The position numbers and the translations under genes are program-made. From positions 1 through 50,281 of the forward strand of contig DATKZY010000010.1 of the NCBI GenBank assembly GCA_035527715.1: a stretch of DNA of 50,281 bases. Direction: 5' to 3'. The stretch's first letter is position 1, and each line of letters begins with the position of its first letter. Below the pieces are notes generated by a model, which was given only the letters and a program-made list of their open reading frames with translations, did not search any database and had not been told where the DNA came from. The DNA is from DSUN01 sp035527715. GTDB lineage: Bacteria; Planctomycetota; PUPC01; DSUN01. This document shows, piece by piece, positions 24,513 to 32,315 of this stretch.

Positions 24513-24986
24513 ATGCGAGTCGGCCTCGGCTACGACATCCATCGCCTCGTCCGCGACCGCCCCCTGCGCCTCGGCGGGGTGGACATCCCGTCGCCCCTCG
24601 GCCTGCTCGGCCACTCCGACGGCGACGTGTTGCTCCACGCCGTGTGCGACGCGCTCCTGGGCGCCGCCGCCCTCGGCGACATCGGCGAGCACTTTCCCGA
24701 CACCGACCCCGCGTTCCGCGGCGCACACAGCTCTCGCCTCCTCGCCGCCACGCTCGACAAAGTGCGCGCCGCGGGCTACCAGCCCGTGAACCTCGACGCC
24801 ACGGTCGTCGCCCAGCAGCCGCGACTCGGCCCCCACAAGGCCGCCATCCGCCAGCGCCTCGCCGAGCTTCTCGGCCTCGACCCGTCGCTCGTCAGCATCA
24901 AGGCCAAGACCAACGAAGGCCTCGACGCCGTCGGCCAGGGCCAGGCCATCGCCGCGCACGCCGTGGTCCTTCTCAAGGAAGCCTGA
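24513..24986 (+). CDS. ispF: 2-C-methyl-D-erythritol 2,4-cyclodiphosphate synthase
   Basis: This 157-residue trimeric zinc enzyme of the MEP isoprenoid pathway converts CDP-methylerythritol phosphate to the cyclodiphosphate. The metal ligands Asp8, His10 (GYDIHRL) and His42, the HSDGD motif (34-38), DIGEHFPDTDP and KAKTNEGLDAVG are intact. The length is normal. The upstream region is a GGAATCTGG tract with no good ribosome binding site. It is four bases from cysS, a common neighbour of ispF. IspD is not nearby. Confidence 0.96.
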   Translation: MRVGLGYDIHRLVRDRPLRLGGVDIPSPLGLLGHSDGDVLLHAVCDALLGAAALGDIGEHFPDTDPAFRGAHSSRLLAATLDKVRAAGYQPVNLDATVVAQQPRLGPHKAAIRQRLAELLGLDPSLVSIKAKTNEGLDAVGQGQAIAAHAVVLLKEA

Positions 24987-24990
24987 AGCA

Positions 24991-26400
24991 ATGGCCATCG
25001 TCTACACCAACTCGCTCACCCGCCGCAAGGAGCCGTTCGAGCCCATCGAGCCGGGCCTCGTGCGCCTGTATAGCTGCGGCCCCACGGTCCACGACTTTGC
25101 ACACATCGGCAACTTCCGGGCCTTCGTGTTCGTGGACATCCTGAAGCGCCACCTCCTCCTGCGCGGCTTCACGGTGAAACACGTGATGAACCTCACCGAT
25201 GTTGGGCACATGACCACGGACGCGGACGAGGGGGAGGACAAGATTGGCAAGAGCGCGCGCGAGCGCGGCATGAGCGCCTGGGACGTTGTGAAGACCTTTT
25301 CCGAGGCATTCTTCGAGGACGCCCGCGCCCTGCGGCTTCTGCCCGCCGACGTCTATCCCCGAGCGACCGAGCACGTGCCCGACATGATCCGCGTGATCGA
25401 GCGCATCCTGGCCAACGGCTTCGCCTACGTGGCCAACGGCTCGGTCTATTTCGACCTCGCGAAGTTTCCCGCCTACGGCCGCCTCTCGGGCAACACGCTC
25501 GCGCACCTGATGGAGGGCGCACGCGTGGAGCCGAACCCCGACAAGCGCTGCCCCCACGACTTCGCCCTCTGGAAGGCCGCGCCCACCAGCGTCATGCGCT
25601 GGGAAAGCCCCTGGAGCGTCGGCGTCCCCGGCTGGCACGCCGAGTGCACCGCCATGGCCATGCGCTACCTGGGCGAACAGCTCGACATCCACACGGGCGG
25701 CGAGGACAACGTGTTCCCCCACCACGAGTGCGAAATCGCTCAGGCCGAGGCCGCCACGGGCCGCAGCCCCTACGTCCGCACCTGGATGCACAACCGCCAC
25801 CTGCTCGTGGACGGCACGAAGATGTCGAAGTCGCTCGGCAACTTCTACACGCTACGCGACCTGCTGGCCAAGGGGCACTCGCCGCTGGCCATCCGCTACC
25901 TGCTCCTGAGCGGCCAATACCGCATGCCCCTGAACTTCACCGCCGAGGGCCTCGACGCCGCCGCCAAGGCCGTCCGCCGCATCAACGACTTCGTCGCCCG
26001 CCTCGCCGAGGCCCCCGACGCCCAGGGCGGCCCCGACGTCGCGCCCCTGTGCGACAAGGCCAAGGCCGACTTCGCCGCCGCACTCGACGACGACCTGAAC
26101 ACCTCCGGCGCCCTCGCCGCCGTCCACGACTTCATGCACGAGGTCAACCGCCTCCCGCTCACCAGGAACTCCGCGATCGTCGTCCGCGAGGCGATGGCCT
26201 CGTTCGACTCCGTCCTCGACTTGCTGGAGACCCGCGCGGAGGCGCTCGACGCCGAGGTCGAGCGCCTCATCGCCGAGCGCCAGGCCGCCCGCAAGGCCAA
26301 GGACTTCAAGAAGGCCGACGCTATTCGCGCCGATCTCGCGGCCCGCGGCATCGTCCTCGAGGACACCCCGCAAGGCGTCCGCTGGCGGAAGACGAACTGA
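24991..26400 (+). CDS. cysS: Cysteinyl-tRNA synthetase
   Basis: This 469-residue class I synthetase charges tRNA-Cys. Cys29 in LYSCGPTVHD and later WHAECTAMA and FPHHECE provide the zinc site that recognises cysteine. HIGN (38-41) is the HIGH motif and KMSKS (277-281) the second ATP motif. The C-terminal helical anticodon-binding part ends with RADLAARGIVLEDTPQGVRW. Length is typical. GGAAG precedes the ATG, four bases after ispF. Confidence 0.97.
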   Translation: MAIVYTNSLTRRKEPFEPIEPGLVRLYSCGPTVHDFAHIGNFRAFVFVDILKRHLLLRGFTVKHVMNLTDVGHMTTDADEGEDKIGKSARERGMSAWDVVKTFSEAFFEDARALRLLPADVYPRATEHVPDMIRVIERILANGFAYVANGSVYFDLAKFPAYGRLSGNTLAHLMEGARVEPNPDKRCPHDFALWKAAPTSVMRWESPWSVGVPGWHAECTAMAMRYLGEQLDIHTGGEDNVFPHHECEIAQAEAATGRSPYVRTWMHNRHLLVDGTKMSKSLGNFYTLRDLLAKGHSPLAIRYLLLSGQYRMPLNFTAEGLDAAAKAVRRINDFVARLAEAPDAQGGPDVAPLCDKAKADFAAALDDDLNTSGALAAVHDFMHEVNRLPLTRNSAIVVREAMASFDSVLDLLETRAEALDAEVERLIAERQAARKAKDFKKADAIRADLAARGIVLEDTPQGVRWRKTN

Positions 26401-26443
26401 CCCGCGGTGGGCGCTGGATTGTGCTCGATGGAAGGAGCGCCCG

Positions 26444-26917
26444 ATGGATCGCCGTAGTATCCTTCTCTTCACGCTTGCCCTCATCGCTTCGCCCCTTGTT
26501 GCCGGCGAGCCGCCGAAGAAGGAGGCGCCGGCCCCGCCGCCCCCACGCAGAATCGTGGTCCGCCCCTGGATGCTTCCGCCCTACCTCCTCCTCGGCCTGC
26601 CGCGCGACATCCTGGATGCGCCGACCAAGGGCATCAGCTCGATCCCCGTCTTCAACAAGATCTTCTTCGCGCCGCTGATGGTCCTCAACGGCATCACCAC
26701 CACGCTCTCGTGGTCCTACACCGAGGACGGCAGCGCGGGCGGCTATGCCGCCTGGGTCGCCTGCCTGCATCTCCCGAGGAAGCCCAAGGCCGCCCCTCCC
26801 CGCCACATCCCGGTCCACCTCCGGTACTTCCCGAACCTGCGCACGTTCGGCATCGTCTACTGGAAACCCATCGAGCCGCCGCCCAAGACGGGCAATGCCG
26901 CTCCGCCCCCGCGCTGA
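26444..26917 (+). CDS. Small exported protein, unrecognised
   Basis: The 157-residue protein has a signal peptide (MDRRSILLFTLALIASPLVAG), a proline-rich linker (APAPPPPRR), then YLLLGLPRDILDAPTKGISSIPVFNKIFFAP. That segment resembles small exported proteins with an LPRDILDAP motif often found beside lipoproteins, but I cannot name the family. The end is again proline-rich. GAAGGAGCGCCCG precedes the ATG. It sits between cysS and a PfpI-like gene and is probably cotranscribed with them. Confidence 0.6.
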   Translation: MDRRSILLFTLALIASPLVAGEPPKKEAPAPPPPRRIVVRPWMLPPYLLLGLPRDILDAPTKGISSIPVFNKIFFAPLMVLNGITTTLSWSYTEDGSAGGYAAWVACLHLPRKPKAAPPRHIPVHLRYFPNLRTFGIVYWKPIEPPPKTGNAAPPPR

Positions 26918-26951
26918 CAGGGCGAAGCCGAGAGAGGAGGCGAGAGCCGAG

Positions 26952-27524
26952 ATGACGCTTCAAGGGCGCAGGGTCGCAATCCTCATCGCCAACGGCTATC
27001 ACGACCACGAGTTCTGGTTCCCCTACTATCGGTTCCGCGAGGAGGGGGCCGAGGTGGTCGTCGGGGGGCCGGCGGTGGGCACCGTCCACGGCGAGGGGCG
27101 ACACGGGAAGGATGGGCTCCCCGCGCGGATCACCCACACGGTCGAGCAAGTCGCCGCGATGGAGCTCGATGCGCTGTACCTTCCCGGGGGCATCTTCGGC
27201 CCGCTGGAGCTTCGCGCCCACCGCCCGACGCTCGCCCTCGTCCGCCAGGCGATGGAGCGGGGGATCGTCGTCGCTGCCATCTGCCACGCCCAGTGGATTC
27301 TCGTCTCCGCGGGCGTCGTGCGGGGCCGCCGGCTCACCTGTCCGCCCGACATGGCCGACGACGTGACGAACGCCGGCGGAATCTACGTGAGCGACGATTG
27401 GGTCCGCGACGGGAATCTCATCACGGCGCACTACTACGCCTACCTGCCCGAGCAGCTCCGCCTCCTCATTCCGGCCATTCTGGACAACGCGCAGGGCCAG
27501 CTTGAGGCCCCCAAGACTGCCTGA
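26952..27524 (+). CDS. DJ-1/PfpI-family protein (class I glutamine amidotransferase-like)
   Basis: This 190-residue protein has the family's nucleophile elbow AAICHAQW (Cys111, His112) and the acidic partner Glu20 in GYHDHEFWFP. DALYLPGG is the usual strand before the active site. Relatives include intracellular proteases, deglycases and chaperones; activity here is not predictable. GAGGAGG precedes the ATG at 26952. The final residues (PKTA and the stop) lie inside a 19-bp inverted repeat (27515-27580), so the C-terminus may have been trimmed or replaced by that repeat. Confidence 0.88.
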   Translation: MTLQGRRVAILIANGYHDHEFWFPYYRFREEGAEVVVGGPAVGTVHGEGRHGKDGLPARITHTVEQVAAMELDALYLPGGIFGPLELRAHRPTLALVRQAMERGIVVAAICHAQWILVSAGVVRGRRLTCPPDMADDVTNAGGIYVSDDWVRDGNLITAHYYAYLPEQLRLLIPAILDNAQGQLEAPKTA

Positions 27525-27580
27525 AGGCAGGACCCCGATCGAAGGGCGCCGACGGTTTGGAGTCCTGCCTTCAGGCAGTC
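27515..27580. repeat. 19-bp perfect inverted repeat over the PfpI-gene stop codon
   Basis: GACTGCCTGAAGGCAGGAC at 27515-27533 is the exact reverse complement of 27562-27580, with a 28-base loop. Each arm is itself nearly palindromic (CTGCCTGAAGGCAG). The left arm supplies the stop of the PfpI-like gene, and the right arm supplies the stop of a gene fragment on the minus strand. It could act as a bidirectional terminator-like hairpin, though no T-tract follows. Confidence 0.75.
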
Positions 27581-27774
27581 ATCGTCCCCTGCTCTACGCC
27601 CAGCACATTGCGGATGCTGCGGAAGTGGCTCTGGTCGGCCATGTAGATGTCGCGGCCGACGAAGGCGATGCACGACATCGCCAACCGGTTCAGCCGCTGG
27701 CTCACTTCAGTAGCCCATTCCTGGTATTCCCGATCTGAGCTACTTGCTTTCCGCCGGATCCTGGGATAGGATTC
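27571..27774 (-). pseudogene. Gene fragment B, unrecognised
   Basis: A short open frame of 67 codons reads REYQEWATEVSQRLNRLA, then SCIAFVGRDIYMADQSHF and RSIRNVLGVEQGTMTA. The balanced composition and codon use look like real coding sequence, unlike the neighbouring arginine-rich shadows. There is a stop directly upstream, no good start, and the stop lies in the inverted repeat. It is therefore called a decayed gene end. I do not recognise the family. Confidence 0.4.
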
Positions 27775-27988
27775 TTATGGCACCGATGGGCGACTTGCCG
27801 GCCGCGTCAGACCTGTAGCCCTCCCATACGTGACATGCGTAGCGGTTCCCGTCGCGGTGTGCGGCGGGGTCGAGGTCGCCCACAGGGCGGTCCTCAGGGC
27901 GGTTTGCTGTTACAGGCTGCCTTGCGGGCGGCCCTCCTTCTGCGGTTTCGTCTATCCTCTCCAGAACGCGGAACGCACGCGCTCTCGC
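27740..27988 (-). pseudogene. Gene fragment A, unrecognised C-terminal piece
   Basis: An 82-codon open frame without ATG, GTG or TTG start in a plausible position ends at the TAG at 27740. It includes RVLERIDETAEGG, DLDPAAHRDGNRYACHVWEG and SPIGAIRILSQDPAESK, which look like genuine protein. It overlaps the beginning of fragment B in another frame. I read it as the remaining C-terminal part of a lost gene, upstream of fragment B on the same strand. Confidence 0.45.
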
Positions 27989-28039
27989 TCATAGCGCGCT
28001 CGCATGCGGTATCCCACAATGAGGAACAGAGGTAAAGCA

Positions 28040-28954
28040 ATGGCCAGACAACGAGGATGGCGCGCGGGGTTCGCCACGATGGAGATTCTAGTGGTCATAG
28101 GCATCTTCGGGGCGCTCTTGGGTCTGACCTTCGCCGCTTACAGAAGCATCCGCCTGCACGTTTCCTGCACGCTCGCCCGGAGCAGGCTCCTCCAGATCGG
28201 CGTTGCCATGGAGTGCTACTTCGCGAAGCATATGGCTTACCCGGCGCTAGGAGGCGACCTGGTAGCTGAGCTTGAGCCCTTCGTCAAGAGCCGTTCGGTT
28301 TTCGCGAATCCGCTGGCCGACGAGGCGCGGCCGGGCGAGATGCTCAACCGACTCTACGTCCGGCCCTCTCTCCGGACGCTTGATAGCCCACACTACTTCA
28401 TCACTGGGTTCTCGGCGCAGGACGGGGCGCCTAGGGTCGTGTTGAACACGGGCGGCGAGGTGGAGCGCTTCGGCTCGCTGGCGTCCGACCCGGACGTGCC
28501 ACAGACCTCTTTCGGCCTTCTCATCGTCTGGAGCCGCGTGGTCGGGACGGAAGGAGAAGGCGGCCCCCAACCCTCGGCCCAGCGGGGATCCACCATCAGC
28601 AGAGGGATCTCCATCGGTGCGTGCGGCCAGAGCGACTGGGAGGTCGAGGTGACGAAGCCCGACGGGTCCACGATCACCCGGGATGCCCTTCAAGCGTCCC
28701 ACGGCAGTTTTGAGTACATGGGGCCGATCACGCGGATGCGGGTTCGCCCCAAGGGAAACCAACATGACAACGACCTGATGGTGGATGGACAGGATTACGG
28801 GCTCAAGAATGGGAGTGTCTATACCATCGAGCTACTGCCAGGCGGGAACATGATGATTCGCCTCTTCAACATGCAGGCCGGCAAGGGCAGTGCCATGGGC
28901 CGCTGGCACATGTACCTGGACGCTACAGGGGCGAAGATCACGGAGATCAAGTGA
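28040..28954 (+). CDS. Type IV pilin/type II secretion-like pseudopilin
   Basis: This 304-residue protein has a class III (prepilin) signal: a short basic leader MARQRGWRAG cleaved before Phe11, Glu15 at mature position +5 (FATMEILVVIGIFGALLGLT), then a 20-residue hydrophobic helix. Such proteins assemble by the N-terminal helix into pseudopili after prepilin peptidase processing. The large C-terminal domain is unrecognised, rich in Gly and Asp. GAGGTAAAGCA precedes the ATG at 28040, preferred over the upstream 28004. It stands alone, converging on the ABC permease, as such genes often do in planctomycete-like genomes. Confidence 0.82.
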   Translation: MARQRGWRAGFATMEILVVIGIFGALLGLTFAAYRSIRLHVSCTLARSRLLQIGVAMECYFAKHMAYPALGGDLVAELEPFVKSRSVFANPLADEARPGEMLNRLYVRPSLRTLDSPHYFITGFSAQDGAPRVVLNTGGEVERFGSLASDPDVPQTSFGLLIVWSRVVGTEGEGGPQPSAQRGSTISRGISIGACGQSDWEVEVTKPDGSTITRDALQASHGSFEYMGPITRMRVRPKGNQHDNDLMVDGQDYGLKNGSVYTIELLPGGNMMIRLFNMQAGKGSAMGRWHMYLDATGAKITEIK

Positions 28955-28968
28955 GGGGAATCCCATGG

Positions 28969-29940
28969 TCAGTAGTGCGCGCGGGCGCCGAGCAGCCGCA
29001 TCTGGAAGAGCGTGACGGCGAGGATGATGAGGAAGAGGATCATGGCCGTGGCCGAGCCGTAGCCGACCCGCCCGCCGACGTAGAAGGTCTTGAAGATGTA
29101 CACCGTCACGGTGTCGGCCGTGCCCGATGCCTCCTTCGAGGCCATGATGTAGACCTGGTTGAAGACGCGGAAGGCCCGAATCGTCGAGACGATCGAGAGG
29201 AAGAACAGCGTGGGCGAGATGAGGGGAATGGTGATGTGGCGCAGCCGCCGCCAGCCCGTCGCGCCGTCCACCGCCGCCGCCTCGTAGATCTCCTTCGGCA
29301 CGTTCGTCAGCGCGGCCAGCAGCACGACGACCTCGAAGCCGAGCGACTGCCAGATCGAGAAGAACATCACGCACACCAGCGACAGGCTCGGCCCCGCCGC
29401 CCAGCCGGGCACCGCGGCGCCGAAGTGCTCGCCGAGCAGCCGAAACACGCCCGTGGACTCCTCGACCCAGTACTGCGGCGGCAGGCCGAGGCTCGTCATC
29501 ACCGAGTTCGCCAGGCCCCACTCGGCGGGCGCAGGGTACAGCATCCAGAGCCACACCGCTGCCGCGGCGACCACCGACGTCACGTACGGGAGGAAGTAGA
29601 CCGTGCGATAGAAGCCTCGCCCGCGAATCTTGGCGGCCAGCAGGTTCGCAATCAGCAGCCCGAGCAACAGCCCCACGGGCACCGTGCCGACGACGTAGTA
29701 CACCGTCGCCAGCAGCGACTTGCCGAAGGCAGGGTCCTTGCCCAGCGCCTCGGCATAGTTCTGGAACCCGACGAAGTCGCCCTTCACCATCCGCCAATCG
29801 TGCAGGCTCACGTAGAAGGCGTAGGCGACCGGGAAGATGCTGAACAGGCCCAGGATCAGCGCCGCGGGCGACACGTAGAGCCAGCCCGTCAGGTTCTCGC
29901 GTCGGCGGCGCCGTCGGGCCCCGGGGGTCTCTCTTGCCAT
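28969..29940 (-). CDS. Sugar-type ABC transporter permease (MalF/UgpA-like)
   Basis: This 323-residue inner-membrane permease has six hydrophobic helices and the EAA loop EAAAVDGATGWRRLRHI (near 222-240), which docks on the ATPase. The N-terminus NLTGWLYVSPAALILGLFSIFPVAYAFY is typical of carbohydrate-importer permeases of the MalF type. Its substrate-binding protein, second permease and ATPase are absent from the window, and the downstream neighbour converges. Partners must therefore be elsewhere. A promoter at 29947-29975 places the transcription start on the ATG. The divergent LacI/AraC-type regulator is an obvious candidate controller. Confidence 0.92.
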   Translation of the reverse strand: MARETPGARRRRRRENLTGWLYVSPAALILGLFSIFPVAYAFYVSLHDWRMVKGDFVGFQNYAEALGKDPAFGKSLLATVYYVVGTVPVGLLLGLLIANLLAAKIRGRGFYRTVYFLPYVTSVVAAAAVWLWMLYPAPAEWGLANSVMTSLGLPPQYWVEESTGVFRLLGEHFGAAVPGWAAGPSLSLVCVMFFSIWQSLGFEVVVLLAALTNVPKEIYEAAAVDGATGWRRLRHITIPLISPTLFFLSIVSTIRAFRVFNQVYIMASKEASGTADTVTVYIFKTFYVGGRVGYGSATAMILFLIILAVTLFQMRLLGARAHY

Positions 29941-29946
29941 GCGGGG

Positions 29947-29975
29947 ATTCTAGCCGCCGGGGGAGGCGCTGTCAA
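29947..29975 (-). promoter_or_regulatory. Promoter for the ABC permease, predicting a leaderless transcript
   Basis: On the minus strand, consensus TTGACA (29970-29975) and TAGAAT (29947-29952) are 17 bases apart. Only six bases (CCCCGC) separate the -10 from the ATG at 29940. Transcription should begin at or next to the A of the start codon, and no Shine-Dalgarno is possible. Confidence 0.65.
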
Positions 29976-30012
29976 GGCGCCGCGCGGCGATGTTCCACGG
30001 GGAACGCTGTTT

Positions 30013-30049
30013 CTTGCATTTTCGGCATGCGGCTTGCATTTTCGGCATG
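30013..30049 (+). promoter_or_regulatory. Paired direct-repeat operator, 20-bp period
   Basis: CTTGCATTTTCGGCATG occurs twice, perfectly, at 30013-30029 and 30033-30049. The 20-bp period is about two helical turns, the arrangement expected for an AraC-family dimer. A separate palindrome GTTCC-ACGG-GGAAC lies at 29992-30005. The second direct repeat contains the -35 of the regulator's promoter, suggesting autoregulation. Confidence 0.6.
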
Positions 30050-30062
30050 GCCCCGATACACT
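30034..30062 (+). promoter_or_regulatory. Sigma-70-type promoter for the LacI/AraC-type regulator
   Basis: TTGCAT (30034-30039) and TACACT (30057-30062) are 17 bases apart. The -35 lies inside the second copy of the direct repeat. The leader is short and carries AGGAGG before the ATG at 30088. Confidence 0.6.
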
Positions 30063-30087
30063 CCACCCGTCCCCTCAGGAGGTACAC

Positions 30088-31389
30088 ATGCCCCCTCCCC
30101 CAACCATTGCCGCCACGTTCGACCCCGACCGCCTCTCGTTCCGCGACCACGAGACACTCGGCGGCATCGTCCGCTACGCCCACGAAGCCGGCTGGCGCCT
30201 CGACCTCGACCCCTTCGCCGCCCGCCGCGCGCCCGCGGGCCGCTGCGACGGCCTGCTCGTCCGCCTCCGTCCCCGCCACGCCATCGGCCGCTTCGACATC
30301 CCCGCCGTCTGCGTCGGCCTGCGTCCGCGAGGCGTCGCCCTGCCCCAGGCCACCGAGAACCACTACGCCGCCGGCCGCATCGCCGCCTGGCACTTCATCC
30401 AGCGCGGCTACAGCGGCTTCGCCTGCCTCGGCCCCCACCAGGGAGTCGGCACTCGCGGCGCAGGCGTCTCCTTCGGAGGAGAGCTTCGCTGGCTGGGCCG
30501 CCACCCCGACGCCCATCGCGTCCTCGCCGCCTCCCGCGGCGGCCCCGCGCAGTGGGACGCCGCTCTCGCCTCGCTCGACGCCTGGCTCGCCGGTCTCGAA
30601 CCCCCCGTCGGCATCCTCGTCGCCCGGCCCGGCCTCGCCCGCACCCTCGCCAACCTCGCCCTCGCGCGCGGCCTGCGTGTGCCACAGGACGTTGGCATCA
30701 TCGCCGCCGACGACGACCCGGTGCTTTGCGAAATGCCCCCCGCCCTCACCGCCATCCGCTTCGACTATGCCGAAGTCGGCTACCGCGCCGCCCACCTCCT
30801 CGACCGCCTCCTCCACGGCCAGCCGCCCCCGAAACAAGCCGTCCTCGTCACGCCCACCGTCGTCCCCCGCCAGTCCACCGACCGCGAGTCCGTCGCCGAC
30901 CCCCTCGTCGCCGACGCCCTCTGGTTCATAGACAGCCATCGCAACGAACCCATCCGCCCGCGCGACGTCGCCGCCGCCGTCGGCCTCGCCGAGCGCACCT
31001 TGCGGCTCCGCTTCCGCCGCGCCGGCCGCGACACCGTCCACCGCGAGATCGCCAAGGCCCGCATCGAGCACGCCAAACTCCTCATCGAAAACCGCACCAC
31101 CCTGCCCCTCGAACTCCGCCCCGGCGGCCCGCCCGTGCGCATCACCCTCGACACCTCGGCCCCCGACACCACCGCCAACCCCGAACTCGAGGCCCGCCTG
31201 GACGCCGAGCTGGCGCGCCATGGCGACCCCGAGGCCCGCCGGCGGCTTCAGCGACATCGGCGCGTTCGTGCCGCCCAGGTCGCGAGTGCTGCCCACGACA
31301 GCGGCTTCGGCAGCTACGACGCCCTTCTCCGCGCCTTCAAGCGCCACGCCGGCGCCGCCCCCCTCGCCTGGAAGCGCCGCAAAACCTGA
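30088..31389 (+). CDS. XylR-type regulator: LacI-like effector domain plus AraC HTH with an insertion
   Basis: This 433-residue protein has a LacI/periplasmic-binding-like effector domain (about 1-265; VPQDVGIIAADDDPVLCEMPP near 200, then LTAIRFDYAEVGYRAAHLLDRLL). A C-terminal AraC-type DNA-binding region starts near 275 (ADALWFIDSHRNEPIRPRDVAAAVGLAERTLRLRFRRA in two parts). The first HTH is normal. After RIEHAKLLIEN, where the second HTH should begin within about ten residues, there is a proline- and charge-rich insertion of roughly 55-60 residues (about 337-395). The second HTH (SAAHDSGFGSYDALLRAFKR) follows it. AGGAGG precedes the ATG. It probably senses a sugar and controls the divergent ABC permease. 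Confidence 0.85.
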   Translation: MPPPPTIAATFDPDRLSFRDHETLGGIVRYAHEAGWRLDLDPFAARRAPAGRCDGLLVRLRPRHAIGRFDIPAVCVGLRPRGVALPQATENHYAAGRIAAWHFIQRGYSGFACLGPHQGVGTRGAGVSFGGELRWLGRHPDAHRVLAASRGGPAQWDAALASLDAWLAGLEPPVGILVARPGLARTLANLALARGLRVPQDVGIIAADDDPVLCEMPPALTAIRFDYAEVGYRAAHLLDRLLHGQPPPKQAVLVTPTVVPRQSTDRESVADPLVADALWFIDSHRNEPIRPRDVAAAVGLAERTLRLRFRRAGRDTVHREIAKARIEHAKLLIENRTTLPLELRPGGPPVRITLDTSAPDTTANPELEARLDAELARHGDPEARRRLQRHRRVRAAQVASAAHDSGFGSYDALLRAFKRHAGAAPLAWKRRKT

Positions 31390-31432
31390 GCCAGCCCTCA
31401 GCCACAACCAAGGGGAAGGCAAGGCAAAGTCC

Positions 31433-31640
31433 AAAGTGCAAAATGCAAAGTGCAGAACTCAGAACCGCGCGCCCCTCGCTGGCGGGGCCATCTTGCATTT
31501 TGCACTTTGCATTCTGCATTTTGCATTCTGCATTCGCCATCCAACACCCAATGCTCAATGTCCAAGTAAGACCATCGAGGTCGTCCCTGCTTCCTCACTT
31601 GGTCATTGGACATTGGGTGTTGAGTATTGGATATTGGGCT
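31433..31640. repeat. Intergenic repeat block: GCAAAATGC and CCCAATGTCCA inverted tracts
   Basis: AAAGTGCAAAATGCAAAG-type sequence (31433-31456) is answered by TTGCATTTTGCACTTTGC-type sequence (31491-31534). Then CAACACCCAATGCTCAATGTCC (split around 31542-31564) is answered by TGGACATTGGGTGTTGAG (31606-31625). The block is AT-richer than its surroundings and has no credible gene. Confidence 0.65.
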
Positions 31641-31653
31641 TCCGCCCTCCCCG

Positions 31654-31793
31654 CCCAAGGGCCGCCTCGCCTATGCCTGAGCCCTCGTGCTCGGCACTGG
31701 CCCCCACGAATCCTGTGGGCGGGGCGGCCCTTCCCCGCGCTCTTCGCGAGCCGGGGATTGCCCGAGGGGAAGAGCAAGAATGTCCCCTCTTCC
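31654..31793 (+). repeat. 140-bp direct repeat, copy 1, with the tail of a lost hicB
   Basis: The first 27 bases encode PKGRLAYA and a stop, the same eight residues that end the intact hicB downstream. The conserved later part (TCCTGTGGGCGGGGC, GCGCTCTTCGCG, CCGGGGATTGCCCGAGGG, AATGTCCCCTCTTCC) matches copy 2 closely, with a diverged middle. Nothing else of the first hicB remains. Confidence 0.7.
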
Positions 31794-31809
31794 TGGTCCA
31801 TAGTCCAGG

Positions 31810-31838
31810 TTGACACGCCCGTCAGGTCGCAGTACACT
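31810..31838 (+). promoter_or_regulatory. Promoter for hicAB, near-leaderless
   Basis: Consensus TTGACA (31810-31815) and TACACT (31833-31838) have a 17-base spacer. Seven bases later is the hicA ATG (31846), so the transcript would begin at or within a base or two of the start codon. Confidence 0.65.
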
Positions 31839-31845
31839 GAAGGCG

Positions 31846-32100
31846 ATGAGCAGACATGAGAAGCTGTACCAACACATCCTCTTCCGCCAGAGCGATGCAA
31901 ACGTGCCCTTCGAGGGTCTGTGCGCCCTCATGCTCCGCCTCGGTTTCAACCGGAGGGTCAGAGGGGACCACCATGTCTTCTGGAGGGAGGGCGTCGTCGA
32001 AATCGTCAATCTACAGCCCAAAGGAGCCAGTGCGAAGCCGTACCAGGTCAAGCAAGTCCGAGAGTTGATCCTGCGCTATGGCCTGCGCTTGGAGAAGTAG
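31846..32100 (+). CDS. hicA: HicA-family toxin (mRNA interferase)
   Basis: This 84-residue protein has the HicA double-stranded-RNA-binding-like fold: NVPFEGLCALMLRLGFNRRV, then RGDHHVFWREG, where the conserved His of the G-S/D-H motif acts in RNA cleavage, and the end QVKQVRELILRYGL. HicA toxins cut mRNA until bound by HicB. The start at 31846 begins the family's homologous region; in-frame upstream codons overlap the promoter. hicB follows after two bases. This is the common toxin-first order. Confidence 0.85.
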   Translation: MSRHEKLYQHILFRQSDANVPFEGLCALMLRLGFNRRVRGDHHVFWREGVVEIVNLQPKGASAKPYQVKQVRELILRYGLRLEK

Positions 32101-32102
32101 CA

Positions 32103-32315
32103 ATGGAATCGCGTTACGAGATCATCATCTTCTGGAGCGATGAGGACGAGGCCTTCGTGGCCGAAGTGCCCGAGCTTCCTGGCTGCATGGCCGACGGCGC
32201 CACCCGTCAACAGGCCCTTGAGCACACCGAGGAGGCTATTGACGCCTGGCTCGAGACCGCCCGCGAACTCGGTCGCCCCATCCCCGAGCCCAAAGGCCGC
32301 CTCGCTTACGCCTGA
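32103..32315 (+). CDS. hicB: HicB-family antitoxin
   Basis: The 70-residue protein matches the short HicB form: YEIIIFWSDEDEAFVAEVPELPGCMADG, split as YEIIIFWSDEDEAFVAEVPE and LPGCMADG, followed by QQALEHTEEAIDAWLETARELGRPIPEP. It has the RNase-H-like fold that masks HicA but no C-terminal HTH, so DNA-binding autorepression is unlikely from this protein alone. GGAGAAG in the hicA end serves as its ribosome binding site. Its last eight codons begin copy 2 of the direct repeat. Confidence 0.87.
   Translation: MESRYEIIIFWSDEDEAFVAEVPELPGCMADGATRQQALEHTEEAIDAWLETARELGRPIPEPKGRLAYA

Noticed and set aside
29992..30062. Riboswitch or attenuator before the regulator
   Set aside because: The leader after the predicted start is too short for a riboswitch, and the repeats lie in or upstream of the promoter, which suits protein binding at DNA.
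31337..31658. Two minus-strand frames with repeated ECKMQNAKC-type text
   Set aside because: They are translations of the GCAAAATGC repeat tract and have no start signals.
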